A stretch of 64,000 nt of DNA from Hirsutella rhossiliensis (Eukaryota; Ascomycota; Sordariomycetes; Hypocreales; Ophiocordycipitaceae), in assembly GCF_020360975.1 (NCBI RefSeq), contig NW_025408667.1, positions 3,286,001-3,350,000 of the forward strand. Direction: 5' to 3'. The notes beneath the pieces are model-generated. The model ran no database searches, had not been told where the DNA came from, and was given only the letters and a program-made list of their open reading frames with translations. Positions 44,556 through 58,047 of this stretch are shown here, one piece after another (position 1 is the first letter of the stretch; every line of letters starts with the position of its first letter). A program made the position numbers and the translations under genes.

Positions 44556-47500
44556 TATTACGGAGTAGGTAGAGGCATACGCGTAGGTGCCGTTTATAGG
44601 ATAATATTAATAAGCTATATAGAGCTCTCCTATATATAGCTAGCCCGTATATATATATATAGGATCCGGCCCTCTATATATAACTATATAGCTTAGGCTA
44701 TAGCCTAAGCCTATAACCTATAATAGTTAAAGACTCTTATATAATGCCCTCCCTTAAGCGCGGCGCGGCGTTGCCCTATTAATAGCTTCCGTACTATAGG
44801 GCCTGTGCTACTAGCTCTACCCTACCCTTTTCTATTAATCGTGCTAGCCCTACTAGCCCTATTATCCCCGCGCCTATTAGCCTAGGTAGCCGGAACCGGG
44901 CTCTATACTTATCGGCCGGCTAGCCGTTTAAATAAGGGCATAACCTATTATATACGCCCCTAGGTAGCCGGCGGCCGGCCCGGACCTACGTAAGCCTTAG
45001 GTTGCCCGTCCCCTCGGCCTTAAGCAGCCTCCTCTACCTAGGGGTATATAAGGCGGCATCCCCCCCTTCCTCCTTCCTTTCCTTCTCCTCCTTCTTTAAC
45101 TATAGTAGTAGTAGTAATAGGTAAGTTCCGCTCTACCTAAGGCGTTAGTTCGTTCTTAGCTATATAGGCCGCCTTATTAATATATACTTATAGTAATAGC
45201 TATAGTAGCAATAATAGCCCTAATAATAATAACTTTTACTAGTAAGTTCTCCGCCTTATAAAGTAGGAGGCCGTAATCCGTAATACTAACTTCCGCGATA
45301 GATATATCTACCTCCCCCTCCCCCGCTTCCTCCTTCTCGGAGCGTATAGAGTCGTTCGTCGACGCCGTGCTAGGCACGGCCGATAACGGCTCCGCCGCTA
45401 CCGCTGCTCCTACCCGCGCCCCCGCGACCGCGCCTACTACCGCCGCCTCTACCTCTACTACGCTAGCCGCCCTTACGTCGCCCTTCTAGGTAACGACGCC
45501 GTCCCTGCCCCCGGCTATAACGCCCGGCCCCTCTACCCCCGCCTCTACTACTACTACCCCCGTAAGTCCGCTACCTAGCGAGCGTAGTAGCTATTTTCCG
45601 CTAACTTCTTAAAGTATAAATACTAAGTATAGGCTAGAGCCGCCCGCGCGGCCCCCTATATACGGTGCGCGTCGTAAGAGCTCCCCTACGCCGACTAAGT
45701 CGGGCGCCGCTATAGCGGTAGTTATTACTAATACGCGCGTGCCGGCCGCGCCTATAAGGCGGCGCCTCCTATCTTACTCGCTACGGCGTTAGCTTAAAAG
45801 GCCGGCGCGTACGGGTAGGTATAGGGGGCTACTAAGAAGCGCCTTACTGCCGCCGCCGCCGCCTACCGTAATCTCCGCGCCCTCGAGCGCTAGGGCCTTA
45901 TCCCTAAGTAAGTTCCTCTTATCTAGCTCTTTTACTTCCGCTACTAACTCTCCCGGTACTAGGGATACTGCCTCCGTCGCCCTATCGGCGGTCCCCTTAG
46001 CCGTGCCCGCCGCCGCCCCCCCCCCTACTACTAACCCGGGCCCCCGCCCCTAGAGCCCCCGGAGCCGCCGCTGCCGCCGACTAGCTCGCGGGCCTAGAGG
46101 GCCGCCTAAGCGCCCTAGAAAGCGCCGCCGCCGCTAATAAGGTAGAGGAGGACGACGAGGATAAGGATAAGGACGACGATAAAGATAAGGAGTAGGTCTA
46201 AGTAGTCTAGGGGCTCCGCCCTAAAATAAACGCTATTTTTATCTCTACTTATATAATTACGCTCGCGTTATCGTAACTACCTACTTTACTTTACCTACTT
46301 TATAGTCCTAGCTTAGGCTACTATCGGTAGTCCGCTAGTCTATCGTTCTTATCTACTATTCTAAATAAGGCTTTAAACTTATTAAGGGCTATAGTTCCTA
46401 TAAACTTACGTATAGGTTCTTATATAAGGTCGAGATACCCGCGCTACTTAACGAGGACCTCCTAGCGTTTCCCCTTACCGACCTTTTTCTAGCGCGCGGC
46501 CTATATCTCTTTAACCTTAAACTCGTCCTCTCCCTTTACCTCGATTATAGGCGGTTAGGCGTCCGCTACTTCTTATCTAGGCAATAGGTTAAAGGAGGCT
46601 CTATAAAGGAGGTCTATATTAATCTTATTATAGACCCTTATTAAGAGACTATCGAGCTCTATAACCTATAGGCTAATAACCCTTTATACCGTAAACTTTA
46701 TATATAGCTAGTTAAGCTTCTTTTTTAGTCGTGCTAACCTATAGTTATAAAGGTCTAGCTATACCTTATCTCCTACCGCGAACCTATCTACTAGGGCCCT
46801 AGTCTTATTAGCGTGCCGCTCTTAATCTTACGCCGCGGCGGCTATCGCGGATTAGTAATAATTCGTAGTCTCCTATAGCTTTCGTATAAACGCGGAGGCG
46901 CGGCCCTTTAGTAACGAATTACTATACTACTCCGCTACTATATCTACGGTAAAGGGAACTAGTAAGGGTAGTTTAAAGCTATACGTTATAAAGAAAGGGG
47001 CTATCTTAATAGAGGTATATAGTTTACTATTTAACGTAAGTTAAGCCGCGGGGAGCTATTAGTCTTAGTTTACTTAGTTACGGGCTACGATAGCCCGTAG
47101 GTAAGCCTATACCTCCTAGTTAACCCTCTCGGGCCCTCCGTTAGTCTATAGATAATATACCGTGCTAAGTAGCTATATAATCTAAAGCAGCTAGTATAGG
47201 TGCTACTAAAAGCGGCTAGTTTAATTCGATCCCTTATCGCTTATAATAAAGGCTAGCTAGCTATATAAGCGGGACTAGTATTATAGGAAGCGCTCTATAT
47301 AAGACTCTATATCTATAGATAGTATCGGCTTTAATACTATAGACTTACTAAGTCGGTCCTTAATTACCTATATATAGCGGTTGCCGCCCTCTATAAGTAG
47401 GAGGTCCGTTATAAAGTCTATCTATATATACGTATAGAACCGGTCAGGCACCGGAAGCTACTTAAGCAGCCCCTTAAGCTATGCCCTCTAGATCTTTATA

Positions 47501-50500
47501 CGGCTATAGATATTATAGTTACGGAGGAAGCGACGAACGTAGTACTATAAGAGGGGCTAGTAAAAGTCCCTCGTAAGGCCTACTACTATGCCCTATCTAC
47601 TTAGGTAACTTACGACGCTAGAGTTATAGATAAGTTAGACTAGCCTCCCTTAGAGCTCGTTCCGTTCGTTTAGCTTTAGCGGTCCCTCCTTCTCCTTAGC
47701 TTCCGTAGTATACGGTGCGCCCGGTACCTATAGTCTCCCCCGCTAGCGTAGATACCCTCGTAGGTCGATATAGTAGTCGGCTACCTATACCTTTAGCTTT
47801 AGCTTTAGATCTAGGCGTTAAGCGCCGGACTTAACGGCACGGCGCACGCCCTTATAGGTATAGTCTAGAGCCGCTATCCTATCCTATAAGCGTTAAAGGG
47901 CCTTATCTTAGAATACTCTCGCCGCGCGCGCCCCCGGGCCGGTCTATCCCTCCTCGCCGGACCGAGGTAAGGGCACGGGGGGAAGCTTATTCGCTAGCAC
48001 CGCGTCTCCCTCTACTAAGGAAGCTCCTATATAAGTCCGTAGTGCTTCCTATAGGATAAGCTATAGATCCCGGGCCTCGATATCCGCTCCTATCGGCCGG
48101 TCTTAATCCCTCTAGGAAAGCGCGTCTAGAACCGCGGAGTCCCGCCTAAGGCGGTACTTAATCGAGAAGTTAAAGTATAAGAGATACTCCGCTTAGCGGG
48201 CTTACCGCTCTAAGAGGTACTAGCGAGTTATAAAGTACTCGAGGTTCCTATAGTCTATAAGAACCTCGAAGCTCTTATAGCTCCGGAGCTCTACTTACTA
48301 TTTCTTAAGGTAGCTAATAATTACTAGTATCTCCTTATCGTAAATAGCGTAATTCCGCTCCGCTAGGGTTAGCTTATAGGAGTAGAACGCTACTAGTTAC
48401 TTCCGCCCGTTTACCTTTTAAGAGAGCGTTCTTCTAAGTACTTAGCCGCTATAGTCTACTTTAACTAATATAGACCGGTCGAAGTCCTATTAAAGTAGTA
48501 CTAGGGCTTAAGAGAATAGGTCCTTAAGCGTACGGAACGCTCCTTCTTATACGGGCCCCTAGTAAAAGGCGGTCTACTTCCCGGTAATCTTATTTAAAGG
48601 TATTATAATATAGGAGAAGCCCTTAATAAATATCTTATAATAGTTCGCGAACCTAAGGAAGCTCTATACGCCTATCTACGTAGTTAGGGTAGCTTAGTCC
48701 TAAATCGCCTAGATCTTTACGGGGTCCGCCTATATACCTACGCCTACGTAGATAATAAAGCCTAGGTACTTAACCCTCTTAACCCTAAATTCGCACTTAT
48801 TTAGGTCGAGGTAGAGCCTATATAGTTAAAGGCGCTCTAAGACCCTCTATACTTTCTATATATAGTCCTCGTAGGAGCCGCTTATATAAATAAGGATATT
48901 ATCTATATATATAAAGGCGAACTTATTAAGGAAGTCCCGAAGTACGTTATTAATATAACGCTAGAAGCTAGCGGGCGCTCCTAAGAGGCTAAAGGGCGTT
49001 ACGAGCTACTTAAATAAGCCGTAGTATATATAGAACGCTATTTTTTACTCGTTACCCTCTAAGATCTATACCTTATAGAACGCCTATTTTATATCTAGCT
49101 TCGTAAACTACTTTGCCTTTAAAAGGTTATAGAGCGTATCCGAGATTAAGGGCAAGGGGTAGCGGTCCGGCCTCGTAATTACGTTTAGAGCCCTATAGTC
49201 GTAATAGAACTATATCCCGCCCCTTAGTTTACGTACGAATAAGACCGGCGCTCCTACTTTAGAGCTACTTACTTAAATAAAACCCTTATCTAAGAGGTCC
49301 CTTAGCGTCTTCTTTAGCACCAGTAGCTCCGCGTATAATATACTATATAGCGGTCTAAATAGTGCGGGTAGTTCCTACCCCTTCTTATTAGTATAGAGTA
49401 CGATCCTATAGTCTACCCCTAGCTTATATAGGTTAAGCTTATCTGCTTCCTAGGCCTCGAATAGTAGTAGGAGGTCGTAAAAGCGCTCTAGTATCTATTA
49501 CCGTAGCTTAGAGGGCGACTTTAGCTTCTTTATTTAGAGGGCCTTATCGATATCCGCTAGGCTAACTACGTAGACCGCTACGTTAGCCGCTACCTGGCCT
49601 TGCCCCCGCTCTACTTATCGCACGGTTCCTATAAAGATAGAGGTAAGGACTTCTTATACTAAGTATAAAGCTCGCACGCCTAGTCCTACGCTTACGGAAC
49701 TATCGTCGTAGCGGACCTACCGTTATATAGGCCTAAACTATAGCTTCCTTTAATATAGAACTAAGTATAACTCTATATATAATAACTAGGGTTTCCTAAG
49801 GATTAAGGGAAACTTTAGTTAGGGGATTATATAGGCTTCGATAAGCTTATAGTAACCGTTAACCTTTATAGCTAGCTATATAATACCCTTAATTACTATA
49901 CCCTTTATCGCGCCTAAGGCGCCCTTTACTCGCCTTAGGGCAATCTTTTTTACTAGCACTTATATCTCTCGCGTAAGCGCCTCGTTAACTACGGCGTAGC
50001 ACTAGCAGCCCTTATCTATAAGGGCGGTAATAGGTAAGGAGTTATTAATTATAACCTATATTAAAGTAAGCTCCTCTTTTATATAGGCGGATAATTCTTC
50101 CTTCTCCTTTACTAGTACTAGTAATTAGGGCTCTAGAGCCCGTCTTTACTCTAGAGCTACTTTTTTTCCTCTAGGCCTAGGGGGGCAGAGTCCTCCTTAT
50201 CGTCTAAGGCGAGGAGCGGTTCTATCTTCGCTACTCGAACCGCTATAGGCCGCTTAGCTAAAAAGAAGGGGTATTTTAATATAAAGTACGTAGATACTCC
50301 GTAACGTAGGCAGCGGCCGTTAGCCTTCCTCTTCCCGATTTCCTCGCTCGTTACCTACTTCGCCCGCTACTTAAAGTACGGGGCGGTATAGGGGGTGGTC
50401 GACGGCGTCTTCTTACCGCGTCTAGCCCGGTCTATATAGGTAGCCGATATTAGGGTGTCCCCGTCCGTATCGATAGCCGGTTATTTATCTTATAGAGGGG

Positions 50501-51508
50501 CGGTAATCCTATCGCTGCTATACGGCATGCGCTTATAGAGCTTCTAGAAACGCGGCGTCTACTTATAGCCCTAAGCTACCTTTATTAACCGGCTTATATA
50601 CTTAACGTAGTTAGTAGGCATAATTATAGGGATAAGCAGCTCCCGTAGGGCTAGCGTAATTAAATTCCGTAGCTATATAAGCTTCGCGCTATCTTCCTAT
50701 ACCGTAGTCCCCGCTGCCCGTAAGAGCGTCTCTTTAAAATCGGGAAGGAATTCGCTAAAGGTTTATCCGTCTCTCTACTTAAGGGTCCGCAGCCTATCTT
50801 ACGCCTTCTCCTACTCCTATACGTTGCCGAACGCATATATAAGGTATTAGAAGAAGTCTTATAGGTCGCGTCTGCCCCTAGGGCCGCCCTTATCCTAGAA
50901 TCCGGAGATCCGCCGTATCTAAGGCTCCGGCAGCGTATAAAGGAGCGAATACCACGCTATATCGCGATAGCTATTTAGGCCCTATTTCTTATCGGTTATA
51001 AACTTCGTCTATAGCCGGCTAAGGAAGAAGTAAAAGGACTCCGGCTTACCGTCCTAAGTTAGCTAAGGGAGCGGCTTCCTCGTCGGTAGTATCGCTGCCG
51101 TAACTAGCGTTACGGAGGCCGTAGGGGTTAAAGCCGGTCTCGTAGACGGCTCCCTTAGTATAGCGAGAACCTCGTCCTTCTCGCTAGCCGTCGCGCTTCT
51201 AATCGCTTCTAGGATAGCTACGATACTTCCTATCCGTCCGGGGAGGGGCGGAGTGCTTCCTCGAGGGGGAGGCGCCCTCTCTAAAGAGATATCTATTAGA
51301 TCTATTAATTAATAGCTTATACTATTACGGAGTAGGTAGAGGCGTACGCGTAGGTGCCGTCCGTAGGATAATATTAATAAGCTATATAAAGCTCTCCTAT
51401 ACGCGGCTAGCCTATATATATATATATAGGATCTAGCCCTCCGCACGTAACTATACGGCTTAGGCCGTAGCCTAAGCCTATAACCTATAATAGTTAAAGA
51501 CTCTTATA
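44556..51508 (-). mobile_element. Gypsy A2, complete chromodomain Gypsy, RIP-killed
   Basis: The 186-bp LTRs are 44556-44741 and 51323-51508. The 5-bp duplication CTTAT lies at 44551-44555 and 51509-51513. The element is 6953 bp. The LTR starts TATTACGGAG (TG after undoing RIP). On the minus strand the order is gag (about 50300-51260), RT (about 48600-49330), RNase H, integrase, chromodomain (about 46350-46460), then the accessory region and the 3' LTR. The target is the RNase H region of B0: the sequence joins perfectly (GATATTCTTAT / AGTCTATATAG), as in B1 near 37160. Confidence 0.94.
46340..51260 (-). pseudogene. Gypsy A2 gag-pol with C-terminal chromodomain
   Basis: With Trp/Gln stops, the minus strand reads VLKKTLRDLLDKGFI, SSKVGAPVLFVRKLRGGI, YRALNVITRPDRYPLPLI and LDIK then AFYKV; the RT catalytic box is YIDNILIYI (about 48895-48920, second Asp now Asn). 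The chromodomain reads EVLVK*RGYLDLI*EPIRK then IGTIALNKFKA. Chromodomains guide integration to marked heterochromatin, which fits this nested location. No frameshift was noticed in the RT block; all damage there is of RIP type. Confidence 0.88.
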
Positions 51509-52188
51509 CTTATAGTCTATATAGACCTTAACTTTATATTTACTTCTAAGAAGGTAGTATCGAAATTCCTTAAAAGCTTAAATAATTATAAGGAATTCTT
51601 TATCGTAGATAGGGTAATTAAGTTCTACGCTATATAGCTTTTTCGAGTAAAATATAATTAGTTATAGTCTTCCTTTATCGCCCTTTTATCCGATTTATAC
51701 TCTTAGAGTAAAGTCTAATATATCGGTTTTAAGTTCGATTTATCGTTCTAGATTAAAGGTAGTTAAGACTAGTTCTTATATAATCGTAGTCTTAATATAT
51801 TCGAAAGCTTCGTTAGCTTTATCGTTTTATATAAATTCTTTTTCCTTCTTTATTAAGTTATATAGTAGTACTATAATCTTTCCGAAATCTTTAATAAATC
51901 GTCGGTAGTAATTTATAAATCCTAGGAAACTTTATATATCCTTAACGTTCTTTAGTATTAGCTATTCTTTAACCGAGTTAATCTTATCTTATTATATTTA
52001 TATCTCTCTTAGTAAGATCGTATATCTAAGGAAGTCTACTTCCTATATATAGAACTTACTTTTCTCTAGTTTAACTAGTAACTTCGTATTCTAAAGTACG
52101 CGGAGTACCTTATAGACATGTTCCTTATATTCTTCTAGGGTATTTAAGAAGATTAGGATATTATCTAGGTATATTACTATAAAGATAT
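51509..52188 (-). mobile_element. Gypsy B0, right part (RNase H and RT)
   Basis: Continues B0 after A2 and aligns with B1 37159-37832. Interrupted at 52188 in the RT by Copia C. The rest of B0, including its 5' LTR, is not in the window; it was lost with the deletion at 58047. Confidence 0.87.
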
Positions 52189-52914
52189 TATAAGGAACGG
52201 TGTTCCTAGTATAAATAAAGCAGCTATAATATACTCTCCCGATTATATAAGCTAATAAGTAGTATATTAATTATAGATAAAATCTTTTCCTATAGAGCAA
52301 GAATCGCTCGTTATTTTACATGTTATTATGCATTAAACGGGTTGCCGGTTATCGTATAATCGGGAATCGAAGGAACAGAGCTAGCTTAGAATGCTAGCTA
52401 AGACCTCTTAAGAACACCGGCACGACCAACCTCCTTTAAACACGAATATTACTAGAACTAAGATACTTCTAGATTCACTCGAGGTATCACGGAATTCCCT
52501 AGTCTTAGGGCTATACGGCAGCCTAAATCTAGTCCCGAAAGGTCTTTCGTTTAGCTATAATTGTCTATATAAGACAGTATGTCCGCTAGTAGATAGATAG
52601 AGAAACAAAAAACTTTAACACCTCTTCTATACACTAATACACTACTAATAAATTCCATTAAAAATCCTACCTTATACTCCTTCTTCCCCTCTATTACGTA
52701 GTCTTACGTAATTCCTTGATTTCCTAAAATTCCGCTTTTGCTTATATATATTAAGAGGTTATAAGCCCGGCTTGCTCCTTTTAAGCCGGGAAATTAACTA
52801 CTTATACCTTTAAAATTCCTCGTCGAAATATTCAATTAAAATTCCTTTCGAAATTCCCCCTGACTTCTTTTACCTTCCTACGCTCTTAAACTCCCGTCTA
52901 GACTTCTCGATCCC

Positions 52915-55900
52915 TACGAACGAAATAATACCGAATTTATATAAAATAGGTAGATAGAAAGAATACGAATTTACTAGACTTAAGGGAAATTTAAATTATA
53001 CCTTATAGACTACGAGGATAGAAGCTATCCTTATAAAAGAAAAGCTTATTGCTGCTCTAAAGCAAGCAAATTATATATAGACTACGGAGGCTTTATCTAT
53101 AATATTCCTTTAAGTCGAAGATAGTCCCTTAATATAAATTCGGTATCTAAAAAATGCTAAAGAAGCGTGGGATAAGCTTAAAAAGCTATATAATCCGTCG
53201 AACTTTTCGTCGAATTATCTGCTTATTAAGCAGCTCTTTAATCTTAGTCCCTCGGACTCTAATTTAGAGAAATACCTTTATAAGGTAAAAGAAATCTACG
53301 AGGATTTAAAATCCTATAATATAGAAATTCTAGAAGTTATCCTTATAGCATAGATTCTTAATTGCCTTAATAAGGAATTTAGAAGCTATATTATAAATAT
53401 TACGTAGAGCCTTAGGCATAATTCTACGGCGTCTACCCTCTAATCCCTAATAGCTAGTCTTTTAGACGAAGCTAGAAGAATAGAGGATATAGATAAATCT
53501 TCGGAGAAAGCCTTCCTAATATAAAGGAAGCCTTAGAAATCCTATAGAAATTCTATAGATACTCCTTATTATAAGGAATGCAAAAAACCAGGGCATTTTA
53601 TAGTAAATTGCTATAAATTATACCTAAATAAGGCTCCTACTTATTAGGTTTTAAATAAAGGAAAGAAGGACGATAGGACTCGAATTTCTAAGAAGAGAAA
53701 ATATTCTTCTTTATCTTCTTCTTCTAGGAAGAAATCCCCTTCTAGTAGTGTTTCTACTACTAATAAAAGAAGGAAGGCTCGAATTATAAAGCTAGAGTCC
53801 GATTCGGAAGATAGTAATAAGGTCTTAAATATAGCTTCGTAAGAAGAAAATATAGACCTAGATATCGACCTTATAGACCTCTCTAGGGCCCCGACCCCTA
53901 TATAAACGTCTAAGGATTTAGAGGTAATTTTAACCTCTATAAATACCCCTATAGTAGAAGCTAATAAAGACTCTCTTTTAGGACCTCTAGAAGCCTCGAT
54001 TCTTAGAATAAAGGAATTAGTCTTAAAGGTAAGAGAAGGAGGATTTCCTAGTTATAAGAATAAAAGGATCTTTGATTTTATCTATAATACCGGAGCTACT
54101 AGGCATATAGTATCTAATAAGAATTTCCTTATTAACTATAAAGAAATTAATTCTAAAGTTTACTAGGGAAAAGCTTCCTTTATATTAGTAAAAGGAAAGG
54201 GGGACTTAGTATTTAAGTTCCCGTATAGTAGAAAAAGGTATATCCTTCGAGACTGCTTTTATATACCCGAATTAGGGGTAAATATACTATCCCAATCTTA
54301 TTTTAATAATACCTATGCCTTAATAGGAGGAAATAAAGTCCTTTTATTAGATAATAAGGCTAAGGTCCTTACTAAAGGATTTCTTAGAAATAAATTTTAT
54401 TATATTCCTATAGAACCTTTATTAGAAAGCTAATCGATCCTTATTACGTCTTTAAAAGCAAAGGATATAGATTTTTATACTTAGCACTTACGCTTAGGGC
54501 ATATAAATAGTAGGGCTATTTTAGAAATATTAAAAAGATATAATAAGGATATAAAAATGCCTCTAGAAGAGGAAAATAAAATAAGGCAATGCAAAATATA
54601 TATTAGAGCTAAAGCAACGAATAAGGTTAATAAATAACCTTCGTATAAGTCTTATTCTTATTTAGAAAAAATAGTATTAGATATTTAGAGGCTAATTAAA
54701 GTGCTTACTTATAATAAATATTACTATTATATTTCTTTCCTAGGCATAGGAACCCGATATCTAGAAATATACCTTCTTCGAAAAAAGGGAGAAGCTCTAG
54801 ATAGGTTCCTAGAATTTAAAAATAAGGTAGAAAATAACCCTAAAAATACTAGGATTAGAGAAGCATTTTCTAATAATGCTAAAGAATTTATATATAAAAT
54901 AAAGCTCTATTGCGAAAAAGAAGGAATTACCTTTAATTCTAGTCCTCCTAGGACGCCGGAATCTAATAGTAGAATAGAAAGAATAAATCGTACTATATTA
55001 GAAAAAGTATAAGCTCTTTTATTTACTGCTAGGCCTCTTAAATATCTATAGAGAGAAGCCGTTTTAATAGCTACCTATTTATATAATAGATCACCGTATT
55101 TTACGATAGGATTTAAAAGTCCTATAGAAAAAAGGGATAATATAATACTACCCTTTAAGACCTTAAATAAAATTAAGACCTTCGGAAGCCTTATATATTA
55201 TAAGAATAAAGACCCTAAAAATAAGCTAGATAATAGAGCTTTTAAGGGAATAATAGTAGGCTATTTAGAAAATGTATATAAAATCTAGGATTTTTCTAAG
55301 AGAAAGATTAATATCTCTAAAAATATTACTATACTAGAAAATAAATTTATAGAAAATCTAGAAATCTCTAGTAGTAATAATACCTTTGATTTTAATTCTA
55401 TTCTAAATAAAGATAAGCTAGAAAGCTATATCCCTATAGAGGAAGCTATTAAAGAACCTAGAGATAAAAGTCCCTCGCCCTCTATAGAAGAAGAGTCTCT
55501 AAATAACAATCCTATTCCTACTACTAGTAAAATAGTAGTAGAATTACCTAAGAAGCCGGAAGGGTTCGATTCTAACTATATCGAATACCTTAACGTTAAT
55601 TTATTTCTAAACTGCGATTTTATAGAGTTAATTCTAGCTAGTATAGAAAATCAGGATCTAAAAATTCTAAAGACCTATAAACAGGCAATAAATAGCCCTG
55701 AAATAGCATTTTAGAAAGATACTATAATTAAGGAAATTATCTAGCTAATTAAATATAAAACTTAGGAATTTTCCTACCTCCCTAAGGATAGGGAGGCTAT
55801 AGGAGGCCGCTAGGTCTATACTATTAAGAAGGATAGTTAAAATAATATAATAAAATATAAAGCCCGTTTCGTAATATATAGATTTAAGTAGATCTATAGC

Positions 55901-57306
55901 TTAGATTTCCTAGATACCTTCTCGACTACGGCTAGACCCGAATCTATTAGAATTCTACTTATTTTAGCTATTATCTACGAATTCGAAGCTTTATAAATAG
56001 ATATAATAAATGCCTTTATATATACCGATATAGATAGCGAAGTATATATCGATCTTCCTATAGGCTACGAAGAATACGCTCTTAAAGAATATTATTTAAA
56101 ACATAGATTAGCTTATAGAGCTAAAGGAATTAAATTAACTAAATTCCTAGACCTATATAAAACCGGTCAAATTAAAGCAAAGCTAAAGAAAGCATTATAT
56201 AGCCTAAAACAAAGTCCTAAGCTCTAGTATAATTATTTAAAAATTATACTAAATAATCTTAGATTTCTTCCTGTTTTAATAGACAAAGGAGTATTTATAA
56301 ATAAGGACTATAGTATAGCCTTAGCAATTCACGTCGACGACTTTCTTATAATAGGGCCCTCTAAATCTATAATAGAAGAAAGATTATTTAAAGAATTATC
56401 TAAATTCCTAGATTTTACTATCTTAAGAGATATAAAAGACTTCTTAGGTCTAAATATTATAATAAACCGAGAAAATAAAGAGCTATATATATCCTAAGAA
56501 AATAATACCTTAAATAAATTAAAGGAATTTAATAAAGAAGGTTTAGAAACTTTAAATTTACCCGCTATAGTAGGCTTTAAGCTTATAAAAGTAAAGGAAT
56601 TACCTTCTAAGGAAGATATATTGCAATTTTAGAAAGAAATAGGATCTCTATTATACTTAGCCTTATTTACTAGGCTAGATATCTTATATTCTGTAATTTC
56701 CTGCGCTAGATTCGCGGCTAAGCCCGACTAAACGTATTTTAAGGCTTTAAATATAATTTAGAAATATTTAAATAAATTCCCTAGCCTAAAGATTAAATAT
56801 AATTGCAATATCCCTTTTACCTATTTATATATAAAGGGTTTTACCGACTCTAGCTAGGCGTCGGATTTAACGGACGGAAAATCCTTTTCCGGTTACTGTT
56901 TTTATATATATAATAATATAATAAGCTGGGCTTGCTCTAAGCAGAAAGCCGTTGCCCTTTCTACCTACGAAGCAGAGTATATTAGCCTTAGGGAGGCAAA
57001 TAAAGAAGCTGTTTATTTAAATATGCTTTTTAAAAATATTACTAAGGATCTATCTATTAAGATTCCTAATACTATACCTCCTATTTTAACGGATAATACT
57101 ACTGCTATTAAATTAGTAGAAAATCCGGAATTTTATAAAAGGTCTAAGTATATAGGATTAGCCTATTACTATACTAGAACTAGTATAAGAGAAGGGGAAA
57201 TTAGAGTTTTTTATATTAAATTAGAAGATAATATAGCTAATATTTTTACGAAGGAATTAAGATCTAGATTACTCTATAAATTTAGAGACGGTCTATCCTT
57301 AATATA
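52915..57306 (+). pseudogene. Copia C gag-pol, single frame, RIP stops only
   Basis: Frame 2 runs from about 52915 to TAA 57304-57306 with stops only at expected Gln/Trp sites and no frameshift. Gag: KEKLIAALKQANYI, NLEKYLYKVKEIYEDLKSYN and a zinc knuckle CKKPGHFIVNC (about 53580). Protease YNTGATRHIV (about 54083, Asp now Asn). The integrase pre-domain has HLRLGH (about 54485); the core has FSNNAKEFIYKIKLYCEKEG and SRIERINRTILEKV (54701-55012 is open). RT: KARFVIY, INAFIYTDIDSEVYIDLP and an intact HVDDFLI (56330). RNase H: STYEAEYISLREA and LVENPEFYKRSKYI to the end. Integrase before RT defines Copia. Confidence 0.93.
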
Positions 57307-57677
57307 AGTTCCTAAGCAATTAAAAGGGGTTTTTAGATATTTCTTATACTTTCTATATCTTTCCCCTACTAGGTTTTTCCTTTTAGGTTTCCTAGAGAAA
57401 TATTTACTAGGTTTTTATCTATTAAGATTTTCCTAGCAATAATAGGTTTTACCTTATATAAGGTTATCCTATAAATAATTATTATAACTATAGATTTTTC
57501 CTACCATAGGTTTTTCTATTAGTATATACCTAAGGATTTCTTTTTCCTAAGAAAGAATAGGTTTTATATATCCTATTAAGGTATAAGAATGGTTTTCCTA
57601 TATTAGGTTTTTACCTATATATATACTACTATAAATAAATTAGTAAAGAGTATATAAATCTACTCTTTAAGGGAGGC
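57307..57677 (+). repeat. Copia C 3' untranslated region with repeated TAGGTTTT motif
   Basis: TAGGTTT(T) recurs about seven times between 57368 and 57612 (near 57369, 57383, 57409, 57445, 57508, 57560, 57604), spaced irregularly. The polypurine tract follows at about 57668-57677. Confidence 0.6.
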
Positions 57678-58047
57678 TATAAGGAACGGTGTTCCTACTA
57701 TAAATAAAGTAGCTATAATATACTCTCCCGATTATATAAGCTAATAAGTAGTATATTAATTATAGATAAAATCTCATCTTATAGAGCAAGAATCGCTCGT
57801 TATTTTGCATGTTATTATGCATTAAACGGGTTGCCGGTTATCGTACAATCGGGAATCGAAGGAACAGAGCTAGCTTAGAATACTAGCTAAGACCTCTTAA
57901 GAACACCGGCACGACCAACCTCCTTTAAACACGAATATCAGTGGAACCAAGACACTTCTAGATTCACTCGAGGTATCACGGAATTCCCTAGTCTTAGGGC
58001 TATATAGCAGCCTAAATCTAGTCCCGAAAGGTTCTTCCGTTCAGCTA

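Larger units (their letters stand above)
52189..58047 (+). mobile_element. Copia C element, 3' LTR truncated
   Basis: The 5' LTR 52189-52756 is 568 bp. The 3' LTR starts at 57678 after a purine-rich tract (TTAAGGGAGGC) and stops at 58047 after 370 bp, where Gypsy A1 sequence begins without any duplication. The 5-bp flank on the left is GATAT. A putative primer-binding site (GGTTATAAGCCCGGC) directly follows the 5' LTR. RIP-mutated, but less than the Gypsy elements. Confidence 0.92.
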
